Below, one piece after another: positions 26,209 through 34,431 of a DNA stretch of 64,000 bases. Where the stretch lies: positions 6,782-70,781 of the forward strand of contig CAZBII010000004.1 in the NCBI GenBank assembly GCA_964491665.1, read 5' to 3'. Under the pieces are notes generated by a model. The model searched no databases. It saw nothing but the letters and a program-made list of their open reading frames with translations, and had not been told where the DNA came from. Position 1 is the first letter of the stretch, and the number at the start of each line of letters is the position of its first letter. This stretch comes from Ch67 sp964491665. Its GTDB lineage: Bacteria > Pseudomonadota > Gammaproteobacteria > Pseudomonadales > Ketobacteraceae. The position numbers and the translations under genes are program-made.

Positions 26209-26238
26209 AAAGGGCCGCATTGCGGCCCTTTCTATTTC
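26202..26238. terminator. Strong bidirectional terminator between early operon and moron
   Basis: A perfect 17-bp stem: 26202-26218 (starting GAAATAGAAAGGG) pairs with 26222-26238 across an ATT loop. AT-rich outer pairs give a U-rich tail on both strands, so it can end the rightward early operon and the leftward moron. It overlaps the last codons of the preceding gene. Confidence 0.9.
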
Positions 26239-26254
26239 AATCGCCGAATGATAC

Positions 26255-26593
26255 TCAGATAAAATTAATGCCCCAGCCCAATAGTGCCAACGGCAAAATA
26301 AACACCACCACCGCGCATAAGATATATATTATTTGTCCATTGAAAGTGCTTACAAACGACTTGAGTCCATAATGACGGCGAAACAGCCACTCCATAAACA
26401 CTCCCCCGTACCAGAAAAATACAGAACCATAGATGACAAGCGCAACGAGCGTAAGTGGTATAGCGAAATCGGCCAAGGTTTTGTCGTGCAACCAGAAAAA
26501 CATGAGAATGGCCATAAAAACAATTATTGTAAATAAAGGAAACGTCCTGTAAAAAACCAGCGCCACCAATATCAAAAGTAATATCTCAATCAT
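26255..26593 (-). CDS. Polytopic membrane protein, antisense 'moron'
   Basis: 112 residues with about four hydrophobic segments (LLLILVALVFYRTFPLFTII, MAILMFFWL, TLVALVIYGSVFFWYGG, IIYILCAVVVFILPLALLGW). It lies on the opposite strand to all surrounding lytic genes, is clearly AT-richer than its neighbours, and is isolated by the strong terminator on its 3' side. This is the classic form of a moron: a gene added to a phage and expressed by the lysogen. A superinfection-exclusion or host-fitness role is a reasonable guess; no family was recognised. AAGGGG eight bases before its ATG serves as ribosome-binding site. Confidence 0.65.
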   Translation of the reverse strand: MIEILLLILVALVFYRTFPLFTIIVFMAILMFFWLHDKTLADFAIPLTLVALVIYGSVFFWYGGVFMEWLFRRHYGLKSFVSTFNGQIIYILCAVVVFILPLALLGWGINFI

Positions 26594-26598
26594 GATTT

Positions 26599-26614
26599 AA
26601 GCCCCTTTAATCCC
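26599..26614 (+). promoter_or_regulatory. Putative late promoter element, copy 1 (lysis module)
   Basis: AAGCCCCTTTAATCCC differs at two positions from the exact 16-bp repeat found at 34939 and 46059; CCCTTTAATCCC is common to all three. TTTAAT could be the -10 hexamer. It stands 33 bases before the endolysin ATG, where Mu has Plys. On the other strand it overlaps the moron's ribosome-binding site. Confidence 0.55.
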
Positions 26615-26647
26615 CGCACAATGCCGCCAGCCACCAAACTGGCGGCC

Positions 26648-27169
26648 ATGAGAAACGACACCGAGCTATTCAATAAAACAGTTAACTGGCTGATTGATAC
26701 CCTGGAAGGTGGTGATAGTAACCATCCATCCGACCGGGGCGGTCTCACACGGTTTGGCATCAGCAAGGCTGCATTTCCAACCGTGGACATTTTCGGCTTG
26801 ACCCGTGCAAATGCCATCGAACTATACCGGCAACACTACTGGGATGCCAATTGGTGTGGCGGTCTGCCGTCGGCGCTGGCTGTCGCCGTCTTTGATGGTG
26901 CAGTGCAGCACCGGCACGGCGTTGCCGCCAAGCTGTTGCAGCAGTGCCTGGGCGTGACCGCAGACGGCACCATTGGTCCCGCCACGATCGCAGCCGCTAA
27001 AGGCTGCAATGTCTCTGAAATCCTGATTCGCTACATGGCCCGCCGCGCCGAACTCTATTCCGCCATTGTCGCAGCCAACAGCAGCCAGGCCGTGTTCCTC
27101 ACGGGCTGGTTTACCCGGCTGTTCCGCGTCCATCAGTTCGCACTACAACTCACAGGAAAAACGCCATGA
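26648..27169 (+). CDS. Endolysin, GH108-type muramidase
   Basis: 173 residues from ATG 26648 (an in-frame ATG at 26621 is possible). The catalytic motif is E20-G-G followed by SNHPSDRGGLTRFGIS, the hallmark of glycoside hydrolase 108 lysozymes. The second half (QCLGVTADGTIGPATIAAAK) is the peptidoglycan-binding/GH108 C-terminal part. It would cut the glycan strands of the cell wall at lysis. It has no signal peptide, so it needs the holin gene that starts in its last codon. A GCCGCCAG/CTGGCGGC hairpin (26623-26646) sits right before the start and may control translation. Confidence 0.9.
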   Translation: MRNDTELFNKTVNWLIDTLEGGDSNHPSDRGGLTRFGISKAAFPTVDIFGLTRANAIELYRQHYWDANWCGGLPSALAVAVFDGAVQHRHGVAAKLLQQCLGVTADGTIGPATIAAAKGCNVSEILIRYMARRAELYSAIVAANSSQAVFLTGWFTRLFRVHQFALQLTGKTP

Positions 27170-27573
27170 ACGGATTACAGATTCTGGGCGGCCTGATCAC
27201 GCCACTTTTTCAGGCGGTGGATGGCCTCACTACCAGCGACAAAGAACGGCTGGAATTGAAAAACCAGCTCTTTGCCATGCAAACCCAGTTCGCATCGACC
27301 GTGATGGACTATGAAAAATCCGTCATGCAGCTGCAGGCGTCTGTCATCACCGCTGAGGCGAACGGCAGCAGCTGGCTGCAGCGCAGCTGGCGGCCCGTCA
27401 CCATGCTGACCTTTCTGGTGCTGGTGGTCTGTGATTCGTTCGGGCTGCTGATATCCCCGCTGGCGGAAGAGGCGTGGACACTGCTGCAGTTGGGCATGGG
27501 CGGGTATGTGGTGGGTCGAAGTGTTGAGCGCACGGCCGCCCAGGTGGTGCAGGCGATCCGCAAACAGCCATGA
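27166..27573 (+). CDS. Holin (3TM family)
   Basis: 135 residues overlapping the endolysin stop by 4 bases. It has a short N-terminal hydrophobic stretch (LQILGGLITPLF), a charged coiled segment, then the SSWLQRSWRPVTMLTFLVLVV motif and a third hydrophobic segment (LLQLGMGGYVVGRSVERTA). The RSWRPV and GGYVVGRSxEK-like phrases are typical of the three-transmembrane holins of gene-transfer agents and Mu-like phages. It would make the inner-membrane lesion for endolysin release. Confidence 0.88.
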   Translation: MNGLQILGGLITPLFQAVDGLTTSDKERLELKNQLFAMQTQFASTVMDYEKSVMQLQASVITAEANGSSWLQRSWRPVTMLTFLVLVVCDSFGLLISPLAEEAWTLLQLGMGGYVVGRSVERTAAQVVQAIRKQP

Positions 27574-27836
27574 CAACCGAAGTGGAGTTGTTCGAGCACG
27601 CCCAGCGGATGGCGGAAAAGTTCAATGATGCTGCCCTGCAGCTACACCATCAACGGCAGATGGCGGCCATTGAACCACAGTGCATTGTAGATGGCGCCGT
27701 GCTTTGCCTGCTCTGCGGGACCGCTGTGCCGGAAGAACGATTGAAGGCCATGCCCAGCGCATGCCGGTGCGTGAGTTGCCAGAACATCATCGATAAACAG
27801 CGGGCGCATTTTGTTGTGAGGACTCCATGGAAATAA
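27570..27836 (+). CDS. TraR/DksA-type C4 zinc-finger protein
   Basis: 88 residues. Zinc ligands are C46-L-L-C49 and C67-V-S-C70, with IPEER-like TAVPEERLKAMPSA between, as in TraR/DksA. Phage TraR-like proteins bind the RNA-polymerase secondary channel and mimic ppGpp/DksA action. It is coupled to the holin gene by a 4-base overlap and to DUF2730 by 10 bases. Mu-like phages usually carry such a gene here. Confidence 0.85.
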   Translation: MTTEVELFEHAQRMAEKFNDAALQLHHQRQMAAIEPQCIVDGAVLCLLCGTAVPEERLKAMPSACRCVSCQNIIDKQRAHFVVRTPWK

Positions 27837-28216
27837 ATTATCAGGCCGCGCAGTTCTACCTGAACTCCGCAAACATTTTACTGACGTTTGCGCTTGGCCT
27901 GTATGTGTATGTGAGCGGCCGTAACCGGGCCAGCCAGGCGGCGATGGATGAACACACCCGGCGCATCAATGAAATTGACAGCATGCTGAAGGAGCACCAC
28001 CCGCGCGAATTACGGGATGATCTGCATGATCTGGAAAACCAGCTGGGAAAACTGGCGGTGAGCGTGGAGCATCTGCCCAACGAGGAACAGATTATTCGCG
28101 TTCATTCCCGGATCGACAGCCTGTCGGAGTCGGTGAACACAATGCGGGGGCAACTGAGTCAAATCAATGCCAACGTCCACCTGATCAGTGAATACCTGAT
28201 GAAGAAAAATGGGTGA
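27827..28216 (+). CDS. DUF2730 family protein (membrane anchor plus coiled coil)
   Basis: 129 residues. One N-terminal transmembrane segment (LNSANILLTFALGLYVYVSG) is followed by a long coiled coil ending near the C-terminus. This is DUF2730, the Mu gp25-type gene between lysis and packaging modules. Topology resembles a spanin, so a part in lysis is possible, but the established position is simply among unassigned Mu late genes. Confidence 0.8.
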   Translation: MEINYQAAQFYLNSANILLTFALGLYVYVSGRNRASQAAMDEHTRRINEIDSMLKEHHPRELRDDLHDLENQLGKLAVSVEHLPNEEQIIRVHSRIDSLSESVNTMRGQLSQINANVHLISEYLMKKNG

Positions 28217-28219
28217 CTT

Positions 28220-28513
28220 ATGTCCTATCAACAACTCGTACATGAAGAACAAAGGCTGGTGATCCTGCGCGGCCTGGAAGACATGAACGGCAAGTCCAAC
28301 GATTCCATGCTGCAGACCGTGCTGGAAACCTATGGCCTGTCCGCCAGCCGCGACCAGGTGAAGAACCACATCCTGTGGCTGGAAGAACAGGCACTGGTGC
28401 GCATCGAGCGCCTCGGTGAAACCCTGGTGGTCCATCAGACGCACCGGGGCCACGATGTGGCGTGTGGCCGTGCCCGCGTGGTGGGCGTTAAACGCCCCGG
28501 CCCGGCATCGTGA
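28220..28513 (+). CDS. Mu gp26-like winged-helix protein
   Basis: 97 residues. The pattern EEQRLVILRGLEDMNGKSNDSMLQTVLETYG, then HILWLEEQALVRIE and LVVHQTHRGHDVACGRA is that of the gp26 family of Mu-like phages (sometimes named ArsR-like or VpaChn25_0724). It is predicted to be a small winged helix. Its place just before the small terminase suggests a role in packaging or late regulation. Confidence 0.8.
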   Translation: MSYQQLVHEEQRLVILRGLEDMNGKSNDSMLQTVLETYGLSASRDQVKNHILWLEEQALVRIERLGETLVVHQTHRGHDVACGRARVVGVKRPGPAS

Positions 28514-28525
28514 GGTAAGGCGCCC

Positions 28526-29095
28526 ATGGCATCCGACGACAAGCAGACCCGAGGCCGGCGCAGCAAGATCCAGTTGCTGCCACCGGAAGTAAAGAGCCAG
28601 CTGGACGCATTGCTGCGCGATGGCCGCATGACGCAGCAGGACATCCTGCGCGAGGTGAATGCGCTGGCCAAGGAAGTCGGTGCGGACACGATTTCATCCA
28701 GCGGCCTGAATCGCTATTCCACCCGCATGGAAAGCGTGGGCGCCCGTATCCGCGAGGCGCGGGAAGTGGCGGATGTGTGGGTGTCGAAGCTGGGCACTGA
28801 ACCCACGGGTGAAGTCAGCAAGATATTGCTGGAAACGGTGAAAACGATTGCGTTTGATTCGGTGATGAAGTTCTCCGAGCTGGATGAACCGATGGACCCG
28901 AAGATGATCAAGGAACTGGCCATCGGTATTGAACGCCTGGAGAAAGCGACGGAGCTGAACCAGAAGCGTGAACTGGAACTGCGCAAGCAGATCATGCAGG
29001 AAGCGGCCGAGGTGGCGGAAAAGTCGATGACCGGCAAGGGCATGACCCGCGACACGATCGATACCATCAAGCGTGAAATTCTGGGGCTGGCGTAA
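28526..29095 (+). CDS. DUF3486 protein, small terminase subunit (Mu gp27-like)
   Basis: 189 residues. Basic start (TRGRRSKIQLLPPEVKSQLDALL) with a helix-turn-helix, then long helices (ELAIGIERLEKATELNQKRELELRKQ) for oligomer formation. DUF3486 occupies the gp27 position in Mu-like phages and is taken as the DNA-recognising small terminase subunit. The stop overlaps the large-subunit start (TAATG). It would find the pac site near the left end. Confidence 0.9.
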   Translation: MASDDKQTRGRRSKIQLLPPEVKSQLDALLRDGRMTQQDILREVNALAKEVGADTISSSGLNRYSTRMESVGARIREAREVADVWVSKLGTEPTGEVSKILLETVKTIAFDSVMKFSELDEPMDPKMIKELAIGIERLEKATELNQKRELELRKQIMQEAAEVAEKSMTGKGMTRDTIDTIKREILGLA

Positions 29096-30654
29096 TGGCG
29101 GCCAATCTGAATAAGGACCAGATCAACGCCATCATTGAAGATGGCGTTTTGCTGCCCTACCAGAAAGCCTGGGTAGCGGATACTGCGACCGTGAAGATTG
29201 CCGACAAGTCGCGCCGCACCGGTTTGACCTGGGCCGAGGCAGCGGACGCCGTGCTGACTGCGGCAGCAGCACGCAGTGCGGGTGGGTGTAATCACTTTTA
29301 CATCGGCACCACCAAGGAAATGGCGCGCGAGTTTATCGATGCCTGCGGCATGTGGACGCGGGCGTTCAATAAGGCGGCTGGCGAGGTTCAGGAAGAAATC
29401 CTGCTGGACGAAAACGGTGATAAGGAAATCCTTACCTTTGTTATCCACTTCCCGAATTCCAATTTCAAGATTCAGGCGCTCAGTTCGCGGCCGTCATCAC
29501 TACGCGGGATGCAGGGCAACGTCACCATTGACGAAGCCGCGTTCCATGAGTCGCTGGCTGAGGTGCTGAAGGCCGCGCTGGCGTTGACCATGTGGGGCAG
29601 CAAGGTCCGCATCATTTCCACGCACAACGGGGTGGACAATCCCTTCAATGAGCTGCTGCTGGAATGCAAGTCGGGCAAGCGCAAATACAGCGTGCATTCC
29701 ATTCCGCTGGATGTGGCCTGCCAGCAGGGGCTGTACAAGCGCATCTGTCAGGTGACAGGCAAGACTTGGACGAAGGAAGCCGAGGACGCCTGGATTCAGG
29801 GGCTGATCAATGACGCCCCCACGGTGGAAGACGCACAGGAAGAATATTTCTGCATCCCGAAACAGGGCGGCGGTGTGTACCTGTCGCGCACGCTGCTGGA
29901 AAGCCGCGCCGATCCGGTGCCGGTGGTGCGGTTCGTGGGGGATGAGGCATTCAACAATGCCCCGCTGATCGAGCGTCAACAGCAGATTAACGACTGGCTA
30001 AACGCCAACATTAAACCCCTTTTAACCACGCTGGATGAGATGCAGGATCACGCACTGGGTCAGGACTTTGCCCGTAGCGGCGACTTGACGGTGATGAACC
30101 CGCTGGCGATCAGCCAGACCCTAATGCGCCGCACGCCGTTCCTGGTCGAACTGAAAAACGTTCCCTTTGCCCAGCAACAGCAGATTCTGTTTTTCATCCT
30201 GCATGGCCTGCCGCGTTTGTGTGGCGTGCAGCTGGACGCCCGTGGTAACGGCCAACAGATCGCCGAAGCCACGCGGGATGAATTCGGTTCCCACCTGGTG
30301 GAATGCGTGATGCTCACCCAGTCCTGGTATGCCGAGCACATGCCGCGCATGAAAAAGGCATTCGAGGATGACGAACTGCGCACCGTGAAGGACAAAGATG
30401 TGATCGACGATCTGCGGGCCGTGCAGGTGATCAAGGGCATCCCCAAGATTCCCGAGGGCAACACCAGCGGCAACGCTGCCCAGCGCCGCCACGGTGACGC
30501 GGCTGTCGCCCTGTGCCTGGCGTATGCAGCCACGTTCATGGATGGCAGCGCGTTCGGTTATGAGTCCGCCCGGATCACATCGGACAAACAGGACGAATAC
30601 CGCGACATTAAAACCGGCTTCGGCATTACGGGCCGATCCGGATCAATCCTATAG
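29095..30654 (+). CDS. Large terminase subunit (Mu gp28-like)
   Basis: 519 residues. The ATPase N-terminus has a non-canonical Walker A-like stretch (ADKSRRTGLTWAEA, residues 37-50) and a clear Walker B (VTIDEAAFHE, Asp146-Glu147). The C-terminal RNase H-like nuclease begins at HALGQDFARSGDLTV with the first acidic residue and continues to GNAAQRRHGDAAVALCLA. It pumps DNA into the prohead and cuts it; Mu-type phages package by headful with host DNA attached. Eight bases separate it from the portal gene. Confidence 0.93.
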   Translation: MAANLNKDQINAIIEDGVLLPYQKAWVADTATVKIADKSRRTGLTWAEAADAVLTAAAARSAGGCNHFYIGTTKEMAREFIDACGMWTRAFNKAAGEVQEEILLDENGDKEILTFVIHFPNSNFKIQALSSRPSSLRGMQGNVTIDEAAFHESLAEVLKAALALTMWGSKVRIISTHNGVDNPFNELLLECKSGKRKYSVHSIPLDVACQQGLYKRICQVTGKTWTKEAEDAWIQGLINDAPTVEDAQEEYFCIPKQGGGVYLSRTLLESRADPVPVVRFVGDEAFNNAPLIERQQQINDWLNANIKPLLTTLDEMQDHALGQDFARSGDLTVMNPLAISQTLMRRTPFLVELKNVPFAQQQQILFFILHGLPRLCGVQLDARGNGQQIAEATRDEFGSHLVECVMLTQSWYAEHMPRMKKAFEDDELRTVKDKDVIDDLRAVQVIKGIPKIPEGNTSGNAAQRRHGDAAVALCLAYAATFMDGSAFGYESARITSDKQDEYRDIKTGFGITGRSGSIL

Positions 30655-30661
30655 GTGACAC

Positions 30662-32203
30662 ATGGCCACATCCCGCATTGTCGACGCGAACGGCAACCCG
30701 ATTGATTATGACGTGCTGACCCGCGAGGTTGCCGACGCCCAGGTGACGGGCCTGCGCAACATCTGGGGGCATGGCAGTGTGGCCAGCCACCTGAACCCGG
30801 TGCGGCTGAGCGACATCCTGACCCGTGCCGTCAATCATGATCACCATGATTTTCTGACGCTGGCCGAAGAACTGGAAGAGCGGGATCTGCACTATGCCGG
30901 CGTGCTGGGTTCGCGCAAGCGCGCCATTACCGGATTGTCTGGCGAAATCACCCCGGCCAGCGACAGCGCGGCGGATGTGGCCCTGGCTGATGAAGTGCGG
31001 CAGCTGATCGTGGCCAGCGACTTCGGCAACATGCTGGCGGATGCGCTGGATGGTTTGGGCAAGGGCTATTCCGTCAATGAGATCCAGTGGGACACCAGCG
31101 CCAAGCAGTGGATGCCACAAACCTACACCTGGCGCGATCCCCGCTTTTTCAATTACGACCGCCAGACCGGACGCAAGCTGCTGCTGATTGCCGATGACTC
31201 ACCGATGGGCCGGGAGCTGTGGCCGTATAAATTCATTCAGCACATTCCCCGGCTGAAGTCCGGCATTCCGATTCGCGGTGCACTGGCGCGCATGGTGGCC
31301 GTGGCCTACATGTGCAAGGGCATCGCCCTGGCCGACTGGATGACGTTCGCCGAACTGTTCGGCATGCCGATCCGCGTGGGCAAGTACGGCCGCAACGTGA
31401 CGCCCGCCGAAAAGAACACCCTGCGCAATGCGCTGGCCAACATCGGCACCGATGCCGCCGCCATGATTCCGGAAGGCATGGCCATCGAGTTCATTGAGCG
31501 CAAGGGCGGTACCGGTGGCGATCAGCTGTATCAGGGCCTGTGTGACTTCCTGGACAAGCAGATCAGCAAGGGCGTGCTGGGCCAGACCATGACCACGGAT
31601 GACGGCGCCAGCTTGAGCCAGGCACAGGTGCACAACGATGTGCGCATGGACATTCTGGAGGCGGACGCCCGCCAGCTGGTGGACACGATCAACCGGGATT
31701 TAATAATCCCTTACATCACCCTGAATCATGGCCCGCAGAAAACCTATCCCCGCTTTACGTTGCCGATCCCGCAAGCCGAGGATCTGGCCGCGCTGACCAA
31801 TGCATTGGAAAAGCTGGTGCCATTGGGTTGGAAAGTGCCGGTGGCCGTGGTGCATGAGAAGTTCGCGATCCGCGCACCAGTGGGCAAGGAAGACGTGTTG
31901 CAGCCAGCCGCGCCTGCTGCGCCGGAACTGCCGGCACTGAATCAGCAGCGCGTTGCATTGAACCGGGAAGTGCCCAGCGAGCTGGAAAGCTGGCTGGCCG
32001 AGATCGACGCCAGCAGCGAATGGGAAGCGCAGATGGAACCGGTGTTGAATCCAGTGCTGGAGCTTGCGCGCACTGCCGGCAGTGCAGACGAGTTCATTCA
32101 GGCGTTGCCCTCGCTGCTGGATCAGATGGACAGCACGGAGCTGGTGCGATCACTGGCGATTTCAATGTTCAAGGCGCGTGGCCTGGGAGATGCGGATAAA
32201 TGA
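30662..32203 (+). CDS. DUF935 portal protein (Mu gp29-like)
   Basis: 513 residues. Recognised by LTLAEELEERDLHYAGVLGSRKRAI, PWWxx-like YTWRDPRFFNYDRQTG, and the FAELFGMPIRVGKY block typical of DUF935. The portal dodecamer is the DNA entry vertex of the capsid and binds the terminase. The acidic C-terminus from about residue 420 is variable. The next gene starts in its stop codon. Confidence 0.93.
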   Translation: MATSRIVDANGNPIDYDVLTREVADAQVTGLRNIWGHGSVASHLNPVRLSDILTRAVNHDHHDFLTLAEELEERDLHYAGVLGSRKRAITGLSGEITPASDSAADVALADEVRQLIVASDFGNMLADALDGLGKGYSVNEIQWDTSAKQWMPQTYTWRDPRFFNYDRQTGRKLLLIADDSPMGRELWPYKFIQHIPRLKSGIPIRGALARMVAVAYMCKGIALADWMTFAELFGMPIRVGKYGRNVTPAEKNTLRNALANIGTDAAAMIPEGMAIEFIERKGGTGGDQLYQGLCDFLDKQISKGVLGQTMTTDDGASLSQAQVHNDVRMDILEADARQLVDTINRDLIIPYITLNHGPQKTYPRFTLPIPQAEDLAALTNALEKLVPLGWKVPVAVVHEKFAIRAPVGKEDVLQPAAPAAPELPALNQQRVALNREVPSELESWLAEIDASSEWEAQMEPVLNPVLELARTAGSADEFIQALPSLLDQMDSTELVRSLAISMFKARGLGDADK

Positions 32204-32403
32204 TTGCCGATTTGAAACAGCCTGCGCAATTGTGGCTGGCGGATGTCCTCAAGAATTTTGGCACCCTTATGGAAAAGGGTGACGATCCATCGATGTTTAT
32301 CACGATCAATGAAGTCAAGTTGGAAATCAGGTTGATGGAGCTGCCCGGATTTTTTCACCGAGAGTCCGTAACGGTAGAACTGAATCCTGAATTGCTGGGG
32401 TGA
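32200..32403 (+). CDS. Small late prophage protein, unknown
   Basis: 67 residues, ATG overlapping the portal stop. Helix then two beta strands (FITINEVKLEIRLMEL). No domain recognised. It is one of three small genes inserted between portal and MuF genes, a spot that is compact in Mu. Confidence 0.55.
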   Translation: MIADLKQPAQLWLADVLKNFGTLMEKGDDPSMFITINEVKLEIRLMELPGFFHRESVTVELNPELLG

Positions 32404-32409
32404 TCATCC

Positions 32410-32529
32410 ATGTTCGACTTTATCAAACGCTACACGAAAACCCTGCTGACCGCTGTTCTGTTTTTGGTGTTGTGTGCCATCTGCAGTGCTGGCTTGGTAT
32501 GGTCCGTTCTGAAGGCGCTCCAGCAATGA
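32410..32529 (+). CDS. Small membrane protein (39 residues)
   Basis: ATG 32410, six bases after the preceding stop, and TGA overlapping the next ATG. A basic start (MFDFIKRYTKT) leads to one transmembrane helix (LLTAVLFLVLCAICSAGLVW). Small but well placed within a coupled gene string. The function is unknown. Confidence 0.5.
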   Translation: MFDFIKRYTKTLLTAVLFLVLCAICSAGLVWSVLKALQQ

Positions 32530-32735
32530 ATCTGGAGGCGCGGCAGAAAAGCGAACGCCAAAGTCTGACAGCATTGCGTGATGCCATTCGGCCAGACTGT
32601 TCAGCGGAAGATCTATGCAAGCTGCTGCGCAGATACGATGGCATTCATTGCAACCCGGCGCAGCATTTCCGGGACGCGCTGTCAGTCTACCTTGCAACAT
32701 CAAGCGAAGCGGAAAGCCAGAATGGCCACGCGTAA
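32526..32735 (+). CDS. Small late prophage protein, unknown
   Basis: 69 residues from ATG 32526, which overlaps the preceding stop. Helical, with two Cys in IRPDCSAEDLCKLL and YDGIHCNPAQHFRDAL; the pattern resembles a small helical adaptor. It ends 14 bases inside the MuF gene. The function is unknown. Confidence 0.5.
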   Translation: MNLEARQKSERQSLTALRDAIRPDCSAEDLCKLLRRYDGIHCNPAQHFRDALSVYLATSSEAESQNGHA

Positions 32736-34431
32736 CTTCACCCCAAAACCCGGCTTTGATTTTCCCGGCCCGCCACCCGAAGAGGCGCTGGACTTTTTCC
32801 GCGCCAAAAAGCTGAAGCCCGGATTTGATTACCGCGATACCTGGAAGGAAGAACACCAGGCCGCGTTCACCGTCGCGAAGGCCATGCAGATTGATATCCT
32901 GGCCGACATCCGCAGCGCGCTGGATGATGCGCTGGCCAATGGCAAAACATTCGAGCAATTCCAGCGGGAGCTGAAACCCACGCTGGCGGCCAAGGGCTGG
33001 TGGGGAATCGGTACCGAGTTTGACCCGGTGTCGGGCCAGCCGCGCGAAGTACACCTGGGCAGCCCGCGCCGCCTGCGCACGATCTACGAAACCAACGTGC
33101 GCCAGGCGCGCAGCGCGGGACGTGAAGAGCGGCTGCAGCGCACCAAGGCCACGCACCCTTACGCCATCTATGAAGTCGGCCCCAGCGAAAACCACCGGGC
33201 TGATCACTTGAGCTGGCACGGTGTCTGTCTGCCGATCGATGACCCCTGGTGGGACACGCACACGCCGATGAATGGATGGGGCTGCAAGTGCACCAAGCGG
33301 GCAATTTCAAAAACCGTTTACGAGCGGCTGCAGCGCACCGGCATTCCCGATCCCACCGCATCGCAGATCGTCAACGACAAGGGCCTGCCCACCGGCCACC
33401 GCCAGCGCCGCACCATCAAGATCCAGACCAGCGCCCCGAAGGTGAAGTACCGGGACTGGCTGAACAAGCGCACGGGCGAGATGGTGAAGGTGCCCAAGGG
33501 CATCGATCCGGGTTTCGATTACAACCCTGGATCGGCGGGCCGCCAGGCTGCACTGGATGAGCAGCTGCGGGCGAAGCAGAAGGCATTCGATGGCAAGGAA
33601 CCGGCACCCGCGCCCGCCGAAGATATTCAGTGGGTTACCACCCGCGAGGCTGCGATTGAGAAAGGCGACGGTATTCTGAAGTCCCTGCTGGATGCCAAGC
33701 CCACGGCCGTGAAAGATGCAAACAGTTTTGACGAGGCGTTCAAGCAGGTCAGCGAAGGCGAACCACGACTGACAGCGCTGGCGCAAGAATTCCATGCCAA
33801 GCTGATGTACAAACTGGCCGGGCATCGCCCCATCGGTACCCCGGCCAAAACCGTGCAGAAGAGTGGCAAGGGTGTGGCGGCCATCCGCCGGGCGTCCACC
33901 CGCTTCCCCGATGATTGGACAACGGCGGCTGATGCGTTCGGGCCGCTGAACGTGAAGTTCGGGGATGCGCGCGGATTTGCCTGGACGGCCGAGGTGAACG
34001 GAGCCACCCGGTTGCCCGGCTTCGGTGTGGTTCGGGTTGTGAAGGGTGAAGGGTTTATTTACACGGACAACAGCCACACGGCCGAACATGAGTTTGCCCA
34101 CCGCTTGCAGTCGGCGCTGCCGGCGCTGGATAAGTTCTTCCAGGATGAACACCACGCCCGCACCAAGGGCCAGCCCCTGAAACGGTTGCGGGATCTGACC
34201 CGCAACCCTCGCACGCCAGCCAATGAGGTGGTGCGGGAGGATCACTATTACAATCCCTACCAGGGCCGGGAGTATCAAACCGGAGGCGCTGCCGAGGTCA
34301 TGACCATGGCGTTCCAACCCCTGTTGGGTGAGATGGATATGTGGAACGCCCTATATTTGAAGCGTATACTTGAACGTGACCCAGCGATGGTACGTTTGGC
34401 ACTGGGACTGTTATTCCACTGGAAACCGTAA
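32722..34431 (+). CDS. MuF head-morphogenesis protein with C-terminal HExxH metallopeptidase-like domain
   Basis: 569 residues from ATG 32722. Residues about 110-195 are the phage Mu F-like domain: TIYETNVRQARSAGREE, then HLSWHGVCLPIDDPWW and GWGCKCTKR (Cys188, Cys190). This part is a minor head protein injected or bound near the portal. Beyond residue 270 a linker leads to an added domain with TAEHEFAHRL: His456-Glu457-x-x-His460, and a downstream AAEVMTMAF placing Glu525 as third ligand, the gluzincin arrangement. MuF proteins with variable C-terminal toxin or enzyme domains are known in temperate phages. I infer a virion-carried metallopeptidase or toxin; its target is unknown. The next gene starts in its stop codon. 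Confidence 0.85.
   Translation: MATRNFTPKPGFDFPGPPPEEALDFFRAKKLKPGFDYRDTWKEEHQAAFTVAKAMQIDILADIRSALDDALANGKTFEQFQRELKPTLAAKGWWGIGTEFDPVSGQPREVHLGSPRRLRTIYETNVRQARSAGREERLQRTKATHPYAIYEVGPSENHRADHLSWHGVCLPIDDPWWDTHTPMNGWGCKCTKRAISKTVYERLQRTGIPDPTASQIVNDKGLPTGHRQRRTIKIQTSAPKVKYRDWLNKRTGEMVKVPKGIDPGFDYNPGSAGRQAALDEQLRAKQKAFDGKEPAPAPAEDIQWVTTREAAIEKGDGILKSLLDAKPTAVKDANSFDEAFKQVSEGEPRLTALAQEFHAKLMYKLAGHRPIGTPAKTVQKSGKGVAAIRRASTRFPDDWTTAADAFGPLNVKFGDARGFAWTAEVNGATRLPGFGVVRVVKGEGFIYTDNSHTAEHEFAHRLQSALPALDKFFQDEHHARTKGQPLKRLRDLTRNPRTPANEVVREDHYYNPYQGREYQTGGAAEVMTMAFQPLLGEMDMWNALYLKRILERDPAMVRLALGLLFHWKP

Noticed and set aside
29095..30654. Damaged large terminase because Walker A is not canonical
   Set aside because: Mu-type terminases commonly have a variant A motif; the B motif and nuclease region are intact and the length is normal.
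31690..31712. GGGATTTAATAATCCC in the portal gene as a fourth late promoter
   Set aside because: It lacks AAAGCCC, lies in the middle of a well-conserved coding region and has no module start after it.
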